The notes under the pieces: generated by a model
Database searches by the model: none
The model's input: only the letters and a program-made list of their open reading frames with translations
What the model was told of the DNA's origin: nothing
From: Podochytrium sp. JEL0797
Lineage: Eukaryota; Chytridiomycota; Chytridiomycetes; Chytridiales; Chytriomycetaceae
NCBI GenBank assembly: GCA_027596195.1
Contig: JADGJG010000022.1
Span: 1-64,000, forward strand
DNA length: 64,000 nt
Direction of reading: 5' to 3'
Position numbers and translations under genes: made by a program
In this document: piece by piece, positions 1 through 9,450 of the stretch
How the letters are laid out: each line of letters opens with the position of its first letter
Numbering within the stretch: position 1 is the first letter of the stretch

Positions 1-55
<55 letters not shown>
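1..55. repeat. Poly-C homopolymer at the window edge
   Basis: The first 55 or so bases are an unbroken C run, followed by a short C/G-only stretch. No telomere-type repeat is visible. A pure homopolymer at a sequence edge is most easily read as an assembly or sequencing artefact, though a real homopolymer tract cannot be excluded. Confidence 0.9.
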
Positions 56-57
<2 letters not shown>

Positions 58-726
58 CCCCCGCGGGGGGGTCGTGGATGAGTGAGAGGGGTGCGTTGGT
101 GTGAGAGAAGAGTTTCGGAACGGGGGTCGTTATTTATTTTTTTGCTGATGGAATGCGGGGGGAAGGGCACCAGAGAGAGAATTTGCAAGGGAATGTTTGT
201 GGGAAGAGGGAAAATATAAAAATTAAAGTATCGCTTCTAAACCACCTGATTTTTTGATGATTCCGTTTGAATCTATCTTTGCGGACGGGTTCATCTCAAT
301 GCAGACGCGTCCAAAGCGACCGAACGATGGTTGGGTGGAGGGATTTGCCTGGTATACCGAACCGACTCCCTTGGCTTCGGCCGCCGTGTCTCCATCTTGG
401 ATTCTATGCCTCTCTCTAGTGCACCCTTTTCTCGAGTTCCAGCGTGAAGTTTTCTGCTGAGCGGTAATTGTGCTGAGCATTTGCTGTTCCAAACGGTCAG
501 AAGAAACATAAACAATTGATAAACAATCCCGAACCACCCCAAACCGTTAAATAAAGGTTGACGGTTGATAGAAAATCATTTTGGCGGCATCAGATGTGCC
601 AATGTCGGAGGCGGGAGAGGAAGTAAAACTTGGAAGAAGAATTGTGGCAACAAAGTTTTTTTACGCCGCTTATATTGGCCTGCTGCTGATGTGATCCAAG
701 TGCAGTGGAATGAGAAACCAATAAAT
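56..726. other. Stretch without a convincing gene
   Basis: Only short overlapping open frames are present on both strands, with no recognisable domain. The part next to 727 would be the 3' flank of the ZC2HC1-like gene. I see no RNA gene or repeat in it. Confidence 0.5.
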
Positions 727-2551
727 TTATTTGCGCACGATGGGTTTGTTTGGTCGCCCTTTTTGCTTCAGTCGTAAACAGACGTCAACATGCCGCGCAT
801 AAGAATTCTCATTAAACCGCCGCGAGCAGTGTGGGCATTCTTGTCCAACGGGGGTTGTTTTGCTGGGAGCAGGTGGTGGGAGATCCGAAGCTTTACCGCC
901 TTTGTTGAGATGCGCTTGGAGCTGTTTTGCAGCACGGAGCGATGAAATCAGTTCCTCTATAAATGAAAGAGTTAGTGGTGGAAACGTGCGGAGTGTGAAA
1001 TAGGAACTTGCCATGTTTGAGCTTCGATGCTTCCTTTTTGGCAACCCTCATTTCTTCCAACTTCCTCTCCGCCGTTAAATCCTTTTTTATCCTCGTGCTT
1101 TCCATCTCTGTCCCTTTGGTCCGCATTTTGGTCCCATCAAACAGTTTGCGCGGCTTGGAAGAAATTTTGCACGCCTTTTCGTGTTTTCCCAGCCGGTCGC
1201 TTGCAAAAGTCCGGCCACAAACGCGGCAGGGGACGAGTTTTTGTCGAGGACCGTGTTCGGGCGGTTGTTGCGATTTTCCGAGCTGGCTGTGAATTTTGAT
1301 GGAATTGGCACTGCCGAAGGAGGCTTCAGAGCGGTTATCCGAGTCTTGTTCGTCGCCTTCTTCTTCCATTTCTTCCGCTTCTTCTGAGGCAGAATCTTCT
1401 TCGGGTGTTGGAGGCTTGACGGCTCGAGAAATCACAGCTGGAGCTTTCGCCTGTTTCACATTTTGCAAGTTCTGAATTCGGGATGCGGGTGCATTTGATG
1501 TGACTGACGTCTGTGATTCGGTTCGAGGACTTGATTGCACCGCCAGCCTTCTCACGGCCGGAGACTCCTTCGTCTCCAACACAGTGGGAATATATCGCCC
1601 ACTAGACTCCCCACCTCTGTCCAACTGGGTCACTGAAGCCCTGTTCTGTTGCAACATATTTTCAATACTCGTGCTCCCCGATCGATCCGTCGCCGCCAAT
1701 TTCCCCACCGAAGCATCACTCGCATACAAACTCCCTCTCCTCATGCCCCCACCCCCATCCAAATCATCCTCACTCCGCATCACCACACTCCCCCTTCCAC
1801 TCGCCCCCCCTCCTCCACCCTTCATCAAAAAATCATCCAACAAATTCGACCGCGACAAACCCGCCCCAAAGCTCGCATACCCACCATCTCTCATCCCCAC
1901 TCCACGCGTGATGACGGGTCTCCCTTCTCCATCCATATCGCGATGTACAGCGCGTTGGTTCACGCGTTCCAGTTCGAGTTTTTGCGAACTGGATGGTTCG
2001 CGGGTCATAAATCCTGGGAGACGGAGGGAGTTTTGGGGCTTTTGGGAGGGTGGGTGGTATGGGAGTCCGTTTGCTTCGAATGAGGCGTTGGATGGGGATG
2101 TGTTGTAGCCGGGAAGTGGAAGATATGAAGTGGAAGAACGCGCGTTGGGGCGGGATCCCGTCATGAGTTCTTTGGGGAGCTCGACAGAGACGAATACTTT
2201 AGTGGGTGGTTTACGTGATGTGCTGTAATTTGGTTCAAAACTGCGGGTAGTGATGTCGTTGGGGAATCGCGACGTGCTTTGGCGGACACGATACAAGTCT
2301 TCATCGGCGTAGAGAGTTCTTTGGGATGACGAAAGATTGGGAGAATAACCGCCCGGTTTTCCGTACTGATTCAGATGTGTGTTGGAGAATGTAGTTTGAT
2401 CCAGATATTCGTCGCGGTGGCGCTGTTGTTGCAGGTGCTTCGGCGCGCCGAGAAGAGATGGTTGGGAGGTTCGGATAAAGGACTCAGAAATGCCCGGTGG
2501 AGACTTTCTGGAGACTGGGATCGCGCTTTGGTTGTGGCGAGAAGTGTGCAT
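727..2551 (-). CDS. ZC2HC1-like protein with two C2HC zinc fingers
   Basis: Two exons (2551-1012 and 956-727) give 589 residues. The first 430 or so are low complexity: Ser, Pro, Gln, a Gly run and an acidic stretch. A C2HC finger near residue 442 (CRVCGRTF...H..AC) is followed by a basic helical linker, and a second near residue 554 (CPHCSRRF...H...C). Two such fingers joined by a charged helix are the hallmark of the ZC2HC1 (FAM164) family, whose biochemical role is poorly known. The reading frame needs a 55-nt intron with a GC donor (GCAAGT). Splicing it restores a KHEELISSLRAAK-like linker expected in the family, whereas reading through leads out of the family. It is divergent from MEMO1, with 140 bp between start codons. 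Confidence 0.85.
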
Positions 2552-2691
2552 GTTCGCGACTTTGTGTAAATCTTTAGCGGAGGCTCAGATTTACATTGAT
2601 TTTCTTGGAAGCACTGCCGAATTCTTATATATATCTCAAATCAGCAGCAGGGGTGGGAATGATCGCGGGACGGAGAAAAACTCGTCGAAAA

Positions 2692-3699
2692 ATGACTTCC
2701 CGCCGAGCCAGCCATGCCGGGTCGTGGTATTCCGCCAAGGAGGGGGAACTGCGCGCGAGTCTTTCCAAGTGGCTCATCGATGCGCCTGCGACGGAGATGG
2801 TTCCCGCAAAGGCGCTGATTGGACCGTGAGTGCCTCTATGTTGAATTCGATCGCTCACCCTCCCTCACAGACACGCCGGCTTCTCCTACTCTGGACCCAC
2901 TGCGGCACATGCATATTCCCGCATTGCACCCGATGCAATCGATACTGTGTTTGTGTTGGGGCCCTCACACCATCTGTATCTCGAAAACTGTGCCGTCACA
3001 AAGTGCGAAGAATACGAGACACCTCTTGGCCCGCTGGAAATCAACACAAAAGGTTGTGAATTCGATTGATCACACACAATTAAACTGATGCTATCCTCCA
3101 CAGTCGTGGCTGAGCTTCTCTCCACCGGACAGTTTTCGCAAATGTCCCAGTCGACCGACGAAGACGAGCATAGCATCGAAATGCATCTGCCTTATATCAA
3201 AATGGTCATGGACAAGAAGCGTAACGGTCCTTATTCCATCGTTCCGATTCTCGTTGGGTCGCTGTCGTCAGCCAAGCACGCGCTCTACGGCCGCATTCTC
3301 TCGCCATACCTCATGCAACCAAACACGCTGTTTGTTATCTCATCCGACTTTTGCCACTGGGGATCTCGTTTCCGCTACACGCCTCAAGACCCAAGTGTCC
3401 CAATCCATCAACACATCGAAAGCTTGGATCGCGAGGGGATGCGGCTGATTGAGAATCAAGATGTGGCTGGATTCGCAGCATACATTGCGAGAACAAAAAA
3501 CACGATCTGTGGAAGACATCCGATCTCTGTGCTGTTGCAGTGCTTCGCGGCGGTGGGAATGCGGCGCAGCAGTGAGTCGATGCAGAACGAGAGCGCGTTT
3601 GAGGTCAAGTTTGTGCATTATGCGCAGTCGGGGAAGGTTGTGGAAGCGAATGACAGTAGCGTGAGTTATGCGAGTGGAGTGTGTGTGTGCAAGGAGTGA
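2692..3699 (+). CDS. MEMO1: MEMO1 family protein
   Basis: Three exons (2692-2825, 2871-3052, 3104-3699) encode 303 residues, close to the usual family length of about 300. Family landmarks are visible in order: an N-terminal HAGSWY motif, HAGFSYSGP just after the first intron, GPSHH, an EHSIEMHLP segment and SSDFCHWG. MEMO proteins resemble class III extradiol dioxygenases in fold and bind a metal through these conserved His/Asp/Cys positions. Work in animals links them to copper/redox handling and cell motility; the fungal role is unclear. The start is the ATG directly before RRASHAGSWY; an in-frame upstream stretch has no family similarity. The stop is only 30 bp before the RAD51C start. 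Confidence 0.93.
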
Positions 3700-3729
3700 A
3701 AAAAGAAAGTCCGAAATCTGAGTCAAAAC

Positions 3730-5226
3730 ATGTTTCCGTCGCAACCAATTCCGCGGCCATTGGCCACCTTCGAAATGGATCCCGCCACACGCTCATCTCT
3801 TGTTTCGCTGGGCGCAAAACACTCGCTCGATGTTCTCCACCTGGCAGAGACAGGAAACGGTACGAAGTGAATTGGTCAACTCGATGCTGATCCCACACAC
3901 CTCAGAGCCAGCACGGAAGCTCCTTAAACAAGCAGGACCAGGTGCGCTCAGAACCTTTCCCCATCGATCGAAATCGCCTGACGCAGCTCCATAGACGGCT
4001 TCACTTCCATCTCCGCCTTCGATTCACTGCGCGCAGAAAACAAACGAATGTCAATTACAACGGGCGCCAAAGCGATTGATGGACTATTCCGCAATGGGTT
4101 CCCTACGTGCCAGGTGACCGAGATTGCGGGTCCTCCGGGCGTGGGCAAAACACAGTTCTCGTGAGTGCTATGAATTGAAACAGGATTCGATCAAAACTGA
4201 CCTCTGATTTGATCAGGATGCAAATGTGTGTGAACGTTCAACTGCCAATCACCATGGGAGGAGCGGATGGGGAGGCCGTGTACATTGGTTCGTTTTGGTT
4301 TCGACGGACCTCTGGCGATAACCAACGCAACTCCTCAGACACAGAAGGCAGCTTCTCCGTCGATCGCGTCGCCGAAATGGCCGAATCTTGCATCAAACGA
4401 GCGTTTCCAAACTGCACTCACGACGAACACGAATCGAAGATCGACGCGCTGTTGCAAAAGATTCACGTTTATCGCGTTCATGATCATTTGGAGCAGATGG
4501 CGTTGTTGAATCAGATGGAATCGGTTGTTGAACGGAATCCTAAGGTGATTGATTCTCCGAGTGTTCGTTTGTGACGTGCGGACACATGCGTGCTGATTAA
4601 TCGCTTGGAGCAGATCAAATTGATTGTGCTTGATAGTATCGCTTTCCATTTCAGACAAGGTTTCGGAGACATGGGGCTGAGATCGCGATTGTTGTCGAGT
4701 TCAGCGCAGATTCTGCGAAAGTTGGCGGGAACGTATTCGATTTGTGTGAGTCGAGCCTCTTATCAGTGTATGATTCTGGGCAACTATCCTTCTTATCGGA
4801 ACTTTCTCAGGTCCTGGTTGTGAATCAGATGACAACAAAGATGGTCAAAGTTGGGAATCAAGATTGTTCCACGTTGGTCCCGGCTCTCGGTAATCGAAAG
4901 CATTCCGCTGGCCTGATTCTTTCTGACACATCAAATAGGGGATAGCTGGGGTCACGCGTGTACGAATCGAGTTGTGCTGTTCTGGAGAAATGACGTTCGG
5001 TGAGTTCTCGATGGATCCGCGCGGTTTCTGCCGTTTCTAATTCTTGCCAACAGTCAAGCCATGCTGGTCAAGTCTCCGAATTACCGAGAAGATACCGCAA
5101 ATTATGATATCAGCGTGAGTCGCCTTCCCGTGCGACGTCAATATTTTTTTTGTTGATGTTTTGGAATCTAAAACCAAATTGCCCCAGACTGCCGGAATTT
5201 GCGACTTGCAGCGCTCGCTCGACTGA
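3730..5226 (+). CDS. RAD51C: RAD51C-type recombinase paralogue
   Basis: Ten small exons (3730-3859, 3906-3941, 3995-4160, 4217-4287, 4339-4544, 4614-4745, 4811-4889, 4939-4999, 5054-5114, 5188-5226) keep one frame of 326 residues. Visible are a short N-terminal helical domain, Walker A GPPGVGKTQ, a DTEGSF strand, Walker B LIVLDSIAF, the NQMTTK motif and PALGDSWGHA near the end. VLDSIAF, NQMTTK and SWGHA match RAD51C better than RAD51, DMC1 or XRCC3. RAD51 paralogues form complexes (BCDX2, CX3 in animals) that help load RAD51 on single-stranded DNA during homologous recombination in the nucleus. It is shorter than the human protein (376), mainly at the two ends. The gene follows MEMO1 very closely on the same strand. 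Confidence 0.9.
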
Positions 5227-5490
5227 TTCATGTCCGATTTTTGAGTGTGGGTGGCGCGAGGCCGCGAGCCCTTGAAATTCAAAAACACAAGTTCAGTGTT
5301 TGCCATATGATTTGCTTTACCATGATACCAAATTCCAAAAAACTGGCCGCATGATGTCATCGCCAAGCGTTTTCAAATCGATCGAGGATTTGGAAATGGC
5401 TATCTCTCTCTGTCCCAAAGAGGTCGATGAAGCGGGGAACCCCCGTCTTCCAACCATGATTTCGTTGAAAGAAACTCGCGCCCAAATTCC

Positions 5491-5652
5491 GACGTGTTTG
5501 AGAATCTTCCGTCAAAGCGGATCTACTCAGACTGCTACGAAATCATACCTGCCCCCATTTGTCTGAAGAGAATTCAGAAGACGAAGAACACTCATTCATA
5601 TTACTCTCTTGCCGAGCTTGCCGAAGACTTTGAGCTTCTCGTACAACCCTGA
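5491..5652 (+). pseudogene. Bromodomain fragment, copy 1
   Basis: An open stretch of 53 codons ending in TGA reads as the first half of a bromodomain: FENLPSKRIYSDCYEII, PICLKRIQK, then SLAELAEDFELL. These match the ZA loop and the B-helix start of polybromo/SNF2-type bromodomains (LPxKxxYPDYYxxIxxP, YxSLxxFxxDF). The second half of the domain, including the acetyl-lysine-binding Asn, is missing because of the stop. No surrounding full gene was found. A similar but more damaged copy lies at 7822. I read both as relics of one exon of a bromodomain gene carried by a duplicated segment. Confidence 0.6.
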
Positions 5653-5814
5653 GGGAACTCCTGGTTTTGGATGCGCCAGTCAGATCGAAAGTGTTGTGTG
5701 TTGGACCCACAAGTCATTTTATTTTGCGTGGAGGCCACATGCCCCTTTTTCTTCTTTCATCTTTTCGGAAAATAAACACCAGTCTTACAACTTTGAGACC
5801 CAGTGTTTATTCCG

Positions 5815-6350
5815 ATGTCCGCGTCCACAACTATCCGCAAGAATGCGCCCAAGAAGTCCGTCACCGGGAATGCCCCGGGATCCAGCGTCCGCGACGTTAT
5901 CTCCGAGTCCTCCACGGATCCCGACGACACGACCCGCTCTTACAACCTTCGCTCCAACCCTTCCTCCACTCCTACACCTACAACCTCCTTTGCTCCTACA
6001 GCAGCGGCACCTCTTTCCGCGCAACAGAAAGGTGTGTTCTCCGCCCCCTTATTTCTCGTGCTTAAAGCAAATTCTTTACTGGTTTTCTAAGAAACAAACA
6101 TAAGTTATATATACCTCTAAAATCGACCACTGTTACTGAGCTGTCCAAAAAAAGTAAGCGTGAGCCTGTGGAAGAGGCTTTCAAAGAGGATGCCAGTGCC
6201 AGAGAATGCCTCGGGTTCGGCCTGCGTCGCACAAAAGAGGCCACAACAAACTCAAAAAACGAACGCTTAATCCCAGAAACGAGCGGATTTTATATCACGC
6301 GAATACAACTGCGCCGCGTCAAACTTTACTCGAAGGATACAAACACTTGA
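5815..6350 (+). CDS. Hypothetical small basic protein, uncertain model
   Basis: An ATG at 5815 opens a Ser/Thr/Pro-rich frame containing a YNLRS motif. A GT donor near 6032-6034 and an AG at 6140 can join it to a second frame with a KKSKR basic patch that ends at 6350, giving about 142 residues. Phase fits only if the less conventional GT at 6034 is used; the donor at 6032 is the one conserved in the decayed copy near 7978. I do not recognise the product. It may be a relic, because the homologous stretch in the second segment (7938-8130) is largely deleted. Splicing and coding status are both unsure. Confidence 0.3.
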
Positions 6351-6464
6351 GTTGACTCGATCTGAAGTTGCGCTTTCTCTTATGATTACTTCAACTTAAG
6401 AATTATAATATATGGATCGAGTTGTGCACCTTTTCTATTTCCAAATATAACCCTGAAAAATTCA

Positions 6465-7571
6465 ATGTCGGGTTTCTCCCTCTTCGATGTGCGCAGGCTG
6501 GCTGATGAGTGCGGCCTGCACGAGATGGTGCACAACGAAGTATCGCGGGTGATCTCGTTCGCGAACGAGGATTCACGTGTGAACGTGTACTACACGACGG
6601 GGACAGTTGGAACCTGCATGGACCACCCCATCCGCGGCAAAACGCAACTCTTCCGCCGCGATTGCTCCCTGGCTGACCTGGCTGCCATCTTTGCCGATGT
6701 CCGCGTGCACACTGGCAAAGGGTACTATCGTCGTAGTCAGATGGTCCATGTGGATGTCGCTTACGACGAACAGACGGCGTGGAAGCAGCACCAGCAATAC
6801 CTCCAGGCCGAGATGGACATCGTCAACGACCAGCTGCGCAAGTTTGACGAACTGAAGAAGGCCGAAGAGGCCAAGGAGGCTGAACGCGTTCGAGCCGAAC
6901 AGGCCCGCCGGGCCGAGATCGAACGCGCAAACCAGATTGCCTCAGAACGGGCCGCACAGGCCGCCAGATCTCGCATCCTGAACGCTCGTGGCAACAATTA
7001 CGATTATGCTCTCCAATACCATGGAAACTTCCCGCCGACCATGAAAGACGTTGTGTGTGTGGCGATTGCCGACGGCGGGTATGCGGCCATCTACGAATCG
7101 AGTTCATGCGGGTATCACGGCATTCCAACTGAGGTTGCTGGGCTGCTCGACAAGCAGCATCTCCAGAACTTGCGCTACCTGGCCCTCGGTCAGGGCGGCC
7201 AATACTATCTCGCCAAGACGAATGGTCGTGGCTTCTTCAGTGGCAGTACCGTCTTCTGCGAGAAGATGAAGTCTGCAAACAAGCTCGTTCGCTGGGTGTC
7301 ATTCGGAGAGTTTGGCCAAGTGTTTGTCCAGTTCGACGATGGGTCGTCGTGGTGGGATGGGGATGATATTCCCTATCTAGTTGGGGAAGTCAACGTTGAT
7401 TTCCTTTGGATGGATGGCCCTGCATACATTATCGGGTACAATGGAACCTGGAAGATGGAGGGCACACCATCCTGGCTACCAGATCGTTTGATCAGACTAT
7501 TCCAACGGCAGTCAATCAAGCAGATTCTGATTGACAATGACACAGAAACATTCTTCGTGCGATACTCGTGA
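6465..7571 (+). CDS. Unknown protein with coiled coil and repeat-like C-terminal half
   Basis: An intronless frame of 368 residues begins after a TATA-like AT-rich stretch near 6405 and is followed by AATAAA at 7583. The N-terminal 95 residues contain VNVYYTTGTVGTC and KTQLFRRDCSL. Residues of about 100-165 are a highly charged coiled coil rich in KKAEEAKEAE-type heptads. The C-terminal half has roughly four units of 40 residues with recurring aromatic and Gly positions (GGYAAIYE, GGQYYLAK, FGQVFVQF, PAYIIGYNG), suggesting a beta-propeller-like or other repeat fold. I cannot name the family or assign a function. A broken paralogue sits 1.7 kb downstream (8232-9226), so this is the intact member of a local duplication. 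Confidence 0.75.
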   Translation: MSGFSLFDVRRLADECGLHEMVHNEVSRVISFANEDSRVNVYYTTGTVGTCMDHPIRGKTQLFRRDCSLADLAAIFADVRVHTGKGYYRRSQMVHVDVAYDEQTAWKQHQQYLQAEMDIVNDQLRKFDELKKAEEAKEAERVRAEQARRAEIERANQIASERAAQAARSRILNARGNNYDYALQYHGNFPPTMKDVVCVAIADGGYAAIYESSSCGYHGIPTEVAGLLDKQHLQNLRYLALGQGGQYYLAKTNGRGFFSGSTVFCEKMKSANKLVRWVSFGEFGQVFVQFDDGSSWWDGDDIPYLVGEVNVDFLWMDGPAYIIGYNGTWKMEGTPSWLPDRLIRLFQRQSIKQILIDNDTETFFVRYS

Positions 7572-7821
7572 TCGGATTTAACGAATAAACATACTAGCTG
7601 TAGTTTCATAAGGCACCATGAGTTAAAGGTATCCTCGTGTCCCAATAATTTGGACCAAGCCCTTGCCTCACTCGAACGTATTGCTGCCGCTTGTCTGGCG
7701 GTTGTAAGAAATCTTAGCTATTCAGACTGCTTTGGGTTGGTATTATTTCTTCTCATCTGTGGGATATGGTTTGTAATAATTTTTTCAAAAAAAATTAAAC
7801 AGCCAAACGCGCCCAATTTCC

Positions 7822-7938
7822 TACGTGTTTGAGAATCTTCCGTTAAAGCGGATCTACCCAGACTGCTACGAAATCATCCCTGCCCCCATTTGTCTGAAGG
7901 GAATTCAGAAGAAGATGACACTCATTATCTCACCTTGA
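7822..7938 (+). pseudogene. Bromodomain fragment, copy 2
   Basis: This is homologous to 5491-5652 at the DNA level. It still reads FENLPLKRIYPDCYEII and PICLKGIQK, then diverges through small indels and stops at 7936-7938. It keeps the more typical YPD where copy 1 has YSD, so neither copy is simply derived from the other as it stands today. Confidence 0.5.
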
Positions 7939-8231
7939 GGGAATTCTGAATTTGGACATGCCAGTCAGCTGGAAAGGTTTGTACGCCGCCCCCTCATGTC
8001 TCATGCTTATCAAATTCTTAAAAGGGTTTTCAGAGAAACATACGTTGGATTATGAATTTCACCGCTGTTGCTGGGCTGTCAAACAGAGCATGCCTCGGGT
8101 ATGGCCTGCATCGCACGAAATCAGCCTGTAGCTACATTCTACCTAATATCTTGCTTCGACTTCTTTCCAAAAAATGACTTGGTTTTTGAGGTGGAAATAT
8201 CGGTGATACGTCGGTGGAAGGGGGTGTGTAA

Positions 8232-9226
8232 ATGAGGGTGAACGTGTATTACATGACGGAGACAGTTGGCACCTGCATGGACCATCCAGTCCGCGGCAAA
8301 ACACAACTCTTCCGCCGCGATTGCTCCCTGGCCGAGCTTGCCGCCATCTTCGCCGATGCCCGCGTGCACACTGGCAAAGGATAGTATCATCAAAGTGTTG
8401 TGGTGCAGTCGAAGGATTTCCCCGATGAAGAGACCGCCTGGAGGCAATACCAGCAATACCTCCTCGCCGAGTTGAACCTCGTAAACGACCAGCTACGCAA
8501 GTTTGGCGAACTGAAGAAGGCTGAAGAGGCCAAGGAAGCTGAAGGTGTTCGAGCCGAGAAGGCCCGTCTAGCCAAGATTGCCCGCAGAAGCCAGACTGCC
8601 TCCAGCCAAGTCGCACAAGCCGCCAGATCCCGTATAGTGAACGCTCGTGGCAGTAATTGCATTGATTCCTTCAAAGGCAGTGCAAACTTCCCACTGACCA
8701 TGAAGGACGTTGCGTGTGTGGTGATTGCCAAAGGTGGTTATGCGGTCATCAACGAATCGGGCTCAGGTGGATATCACGGCATCCCGTCTCATGTTGCCAA
8801 AATGCTCGATCAGCATCGTCTCCAGAACTTGCGCTACCTGGCCCTCAGTCAGGGTGGCCAATGCTATCTCGCCATGACGAATGGTCACGACGCCTGTAGC
8901 GGCAGCAAGAACTTCGGTAAGGCGATGGGGTCGACGAAGAAGCTCGTTCGCTGGGTGTGATTTGGAAAGCTCGGCCAGGTGTTTGGTCAATTCACGGATG
9001 GATCGTCGTGGTGGGCCGAACCACATCTAGTAGGGGTTTCAACGTCAACGTCGAATTCCTTTGGATGGATGGTCCTGCATACATTATCGGGTACAATGGA
9101 ACTTGGCAGATGCAGGGCGAGCCATCCTGGCTGCGAGACAGATTGCTCAAGCTATTCCAACAACGTGCAATCAGGCAGGTTCTAATCGACAAGAACACCA
9201 AAACGTTCTTTGTGCGATACTCGTGA
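8232..9226 (+). pseudogene. Broken copy of the 6465-7571 gene
   Basis: The sequence aligns along its length with the intact gene upstream but lacks about the first 38 codons. It carries a TAG at 8382-8384 where the intact copy has a Tyr codon, and a TGA at 8958-8960 where the intact copy has Ser. A net loss of about 10 bp near 9025 shifts the frame, so the C-terminal block (FLWMDGPAYIIGYNG) is read in another frame. AATAAA follows at 9249. These are several independent lesions, so it is a pseudogene and not one sequencing error. Confidence 0.85.
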
Positions 9227-9450
9227 TTGGATTCGGCTCGTCGAGTGAATAAACATACCCGCTGTCACGTTGTGCAGCTCTGGTACCCCTTTTGAAAACA
9301 AATTCCATCGCATGCGAAGTCAAGAAATTATTTCAGATTCTTTTTTGACTAGACCCCCCCGCGACGCCGTTTATGCAACCGTCGAGAATCTGAGAGAGGT
9401 GGAGATGCCATTTTGATAAATAAATAGAAAATCGAAAAATATCTTGATTT

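Larger units (their letters stand above)
5483..7571 (+). repeat. Segmental duplication, copy 1 (partner 7805-9226)
   Basis: Collinear similarity runs from the bromodomain fragment to the end of the unknown gene. Relative to this copy, the partner lacks about 330 bp (roughly 5700-6030) and much of 6145-6205. Both copies are in direct orientation. No terminal repeats or transposase are visible, so this looks like a tandem duplication and not a mobile element. Confidence 0.7.
7805..9226 (+). repeat. Segmental duplication, copy 2 (partner 5483-7571)
   Basis: This is the shorter, more degraded copy. It holds the second bromodomain fragment, a decayed version of the spacer with a GTTTGT donor-like site near 7978, and the pseudogene at 8232-9226. 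Confidence 0.7.

Noticed and set aside
1..60. Possible telomere
   Set aside because: A pure C run is not a telomere repeat unit; no TTAGGG-type or other periodic repeat is present.
223..542. Short frames on both strands near the left edge
   Set aside because: They overlap one another, have no domain and no splice support.
1500..2108. Open frame of 202 codons on the plus strand
   Set aside because: Antisense to the low-complexity part of the ZC2HC1-like gene, with no motif.
7650..7832. 60-codon frame with one hydrophobic segment
   Set aside because: It needs a non-ATG start and lies in the spacer between two duplicated segments; no other support.
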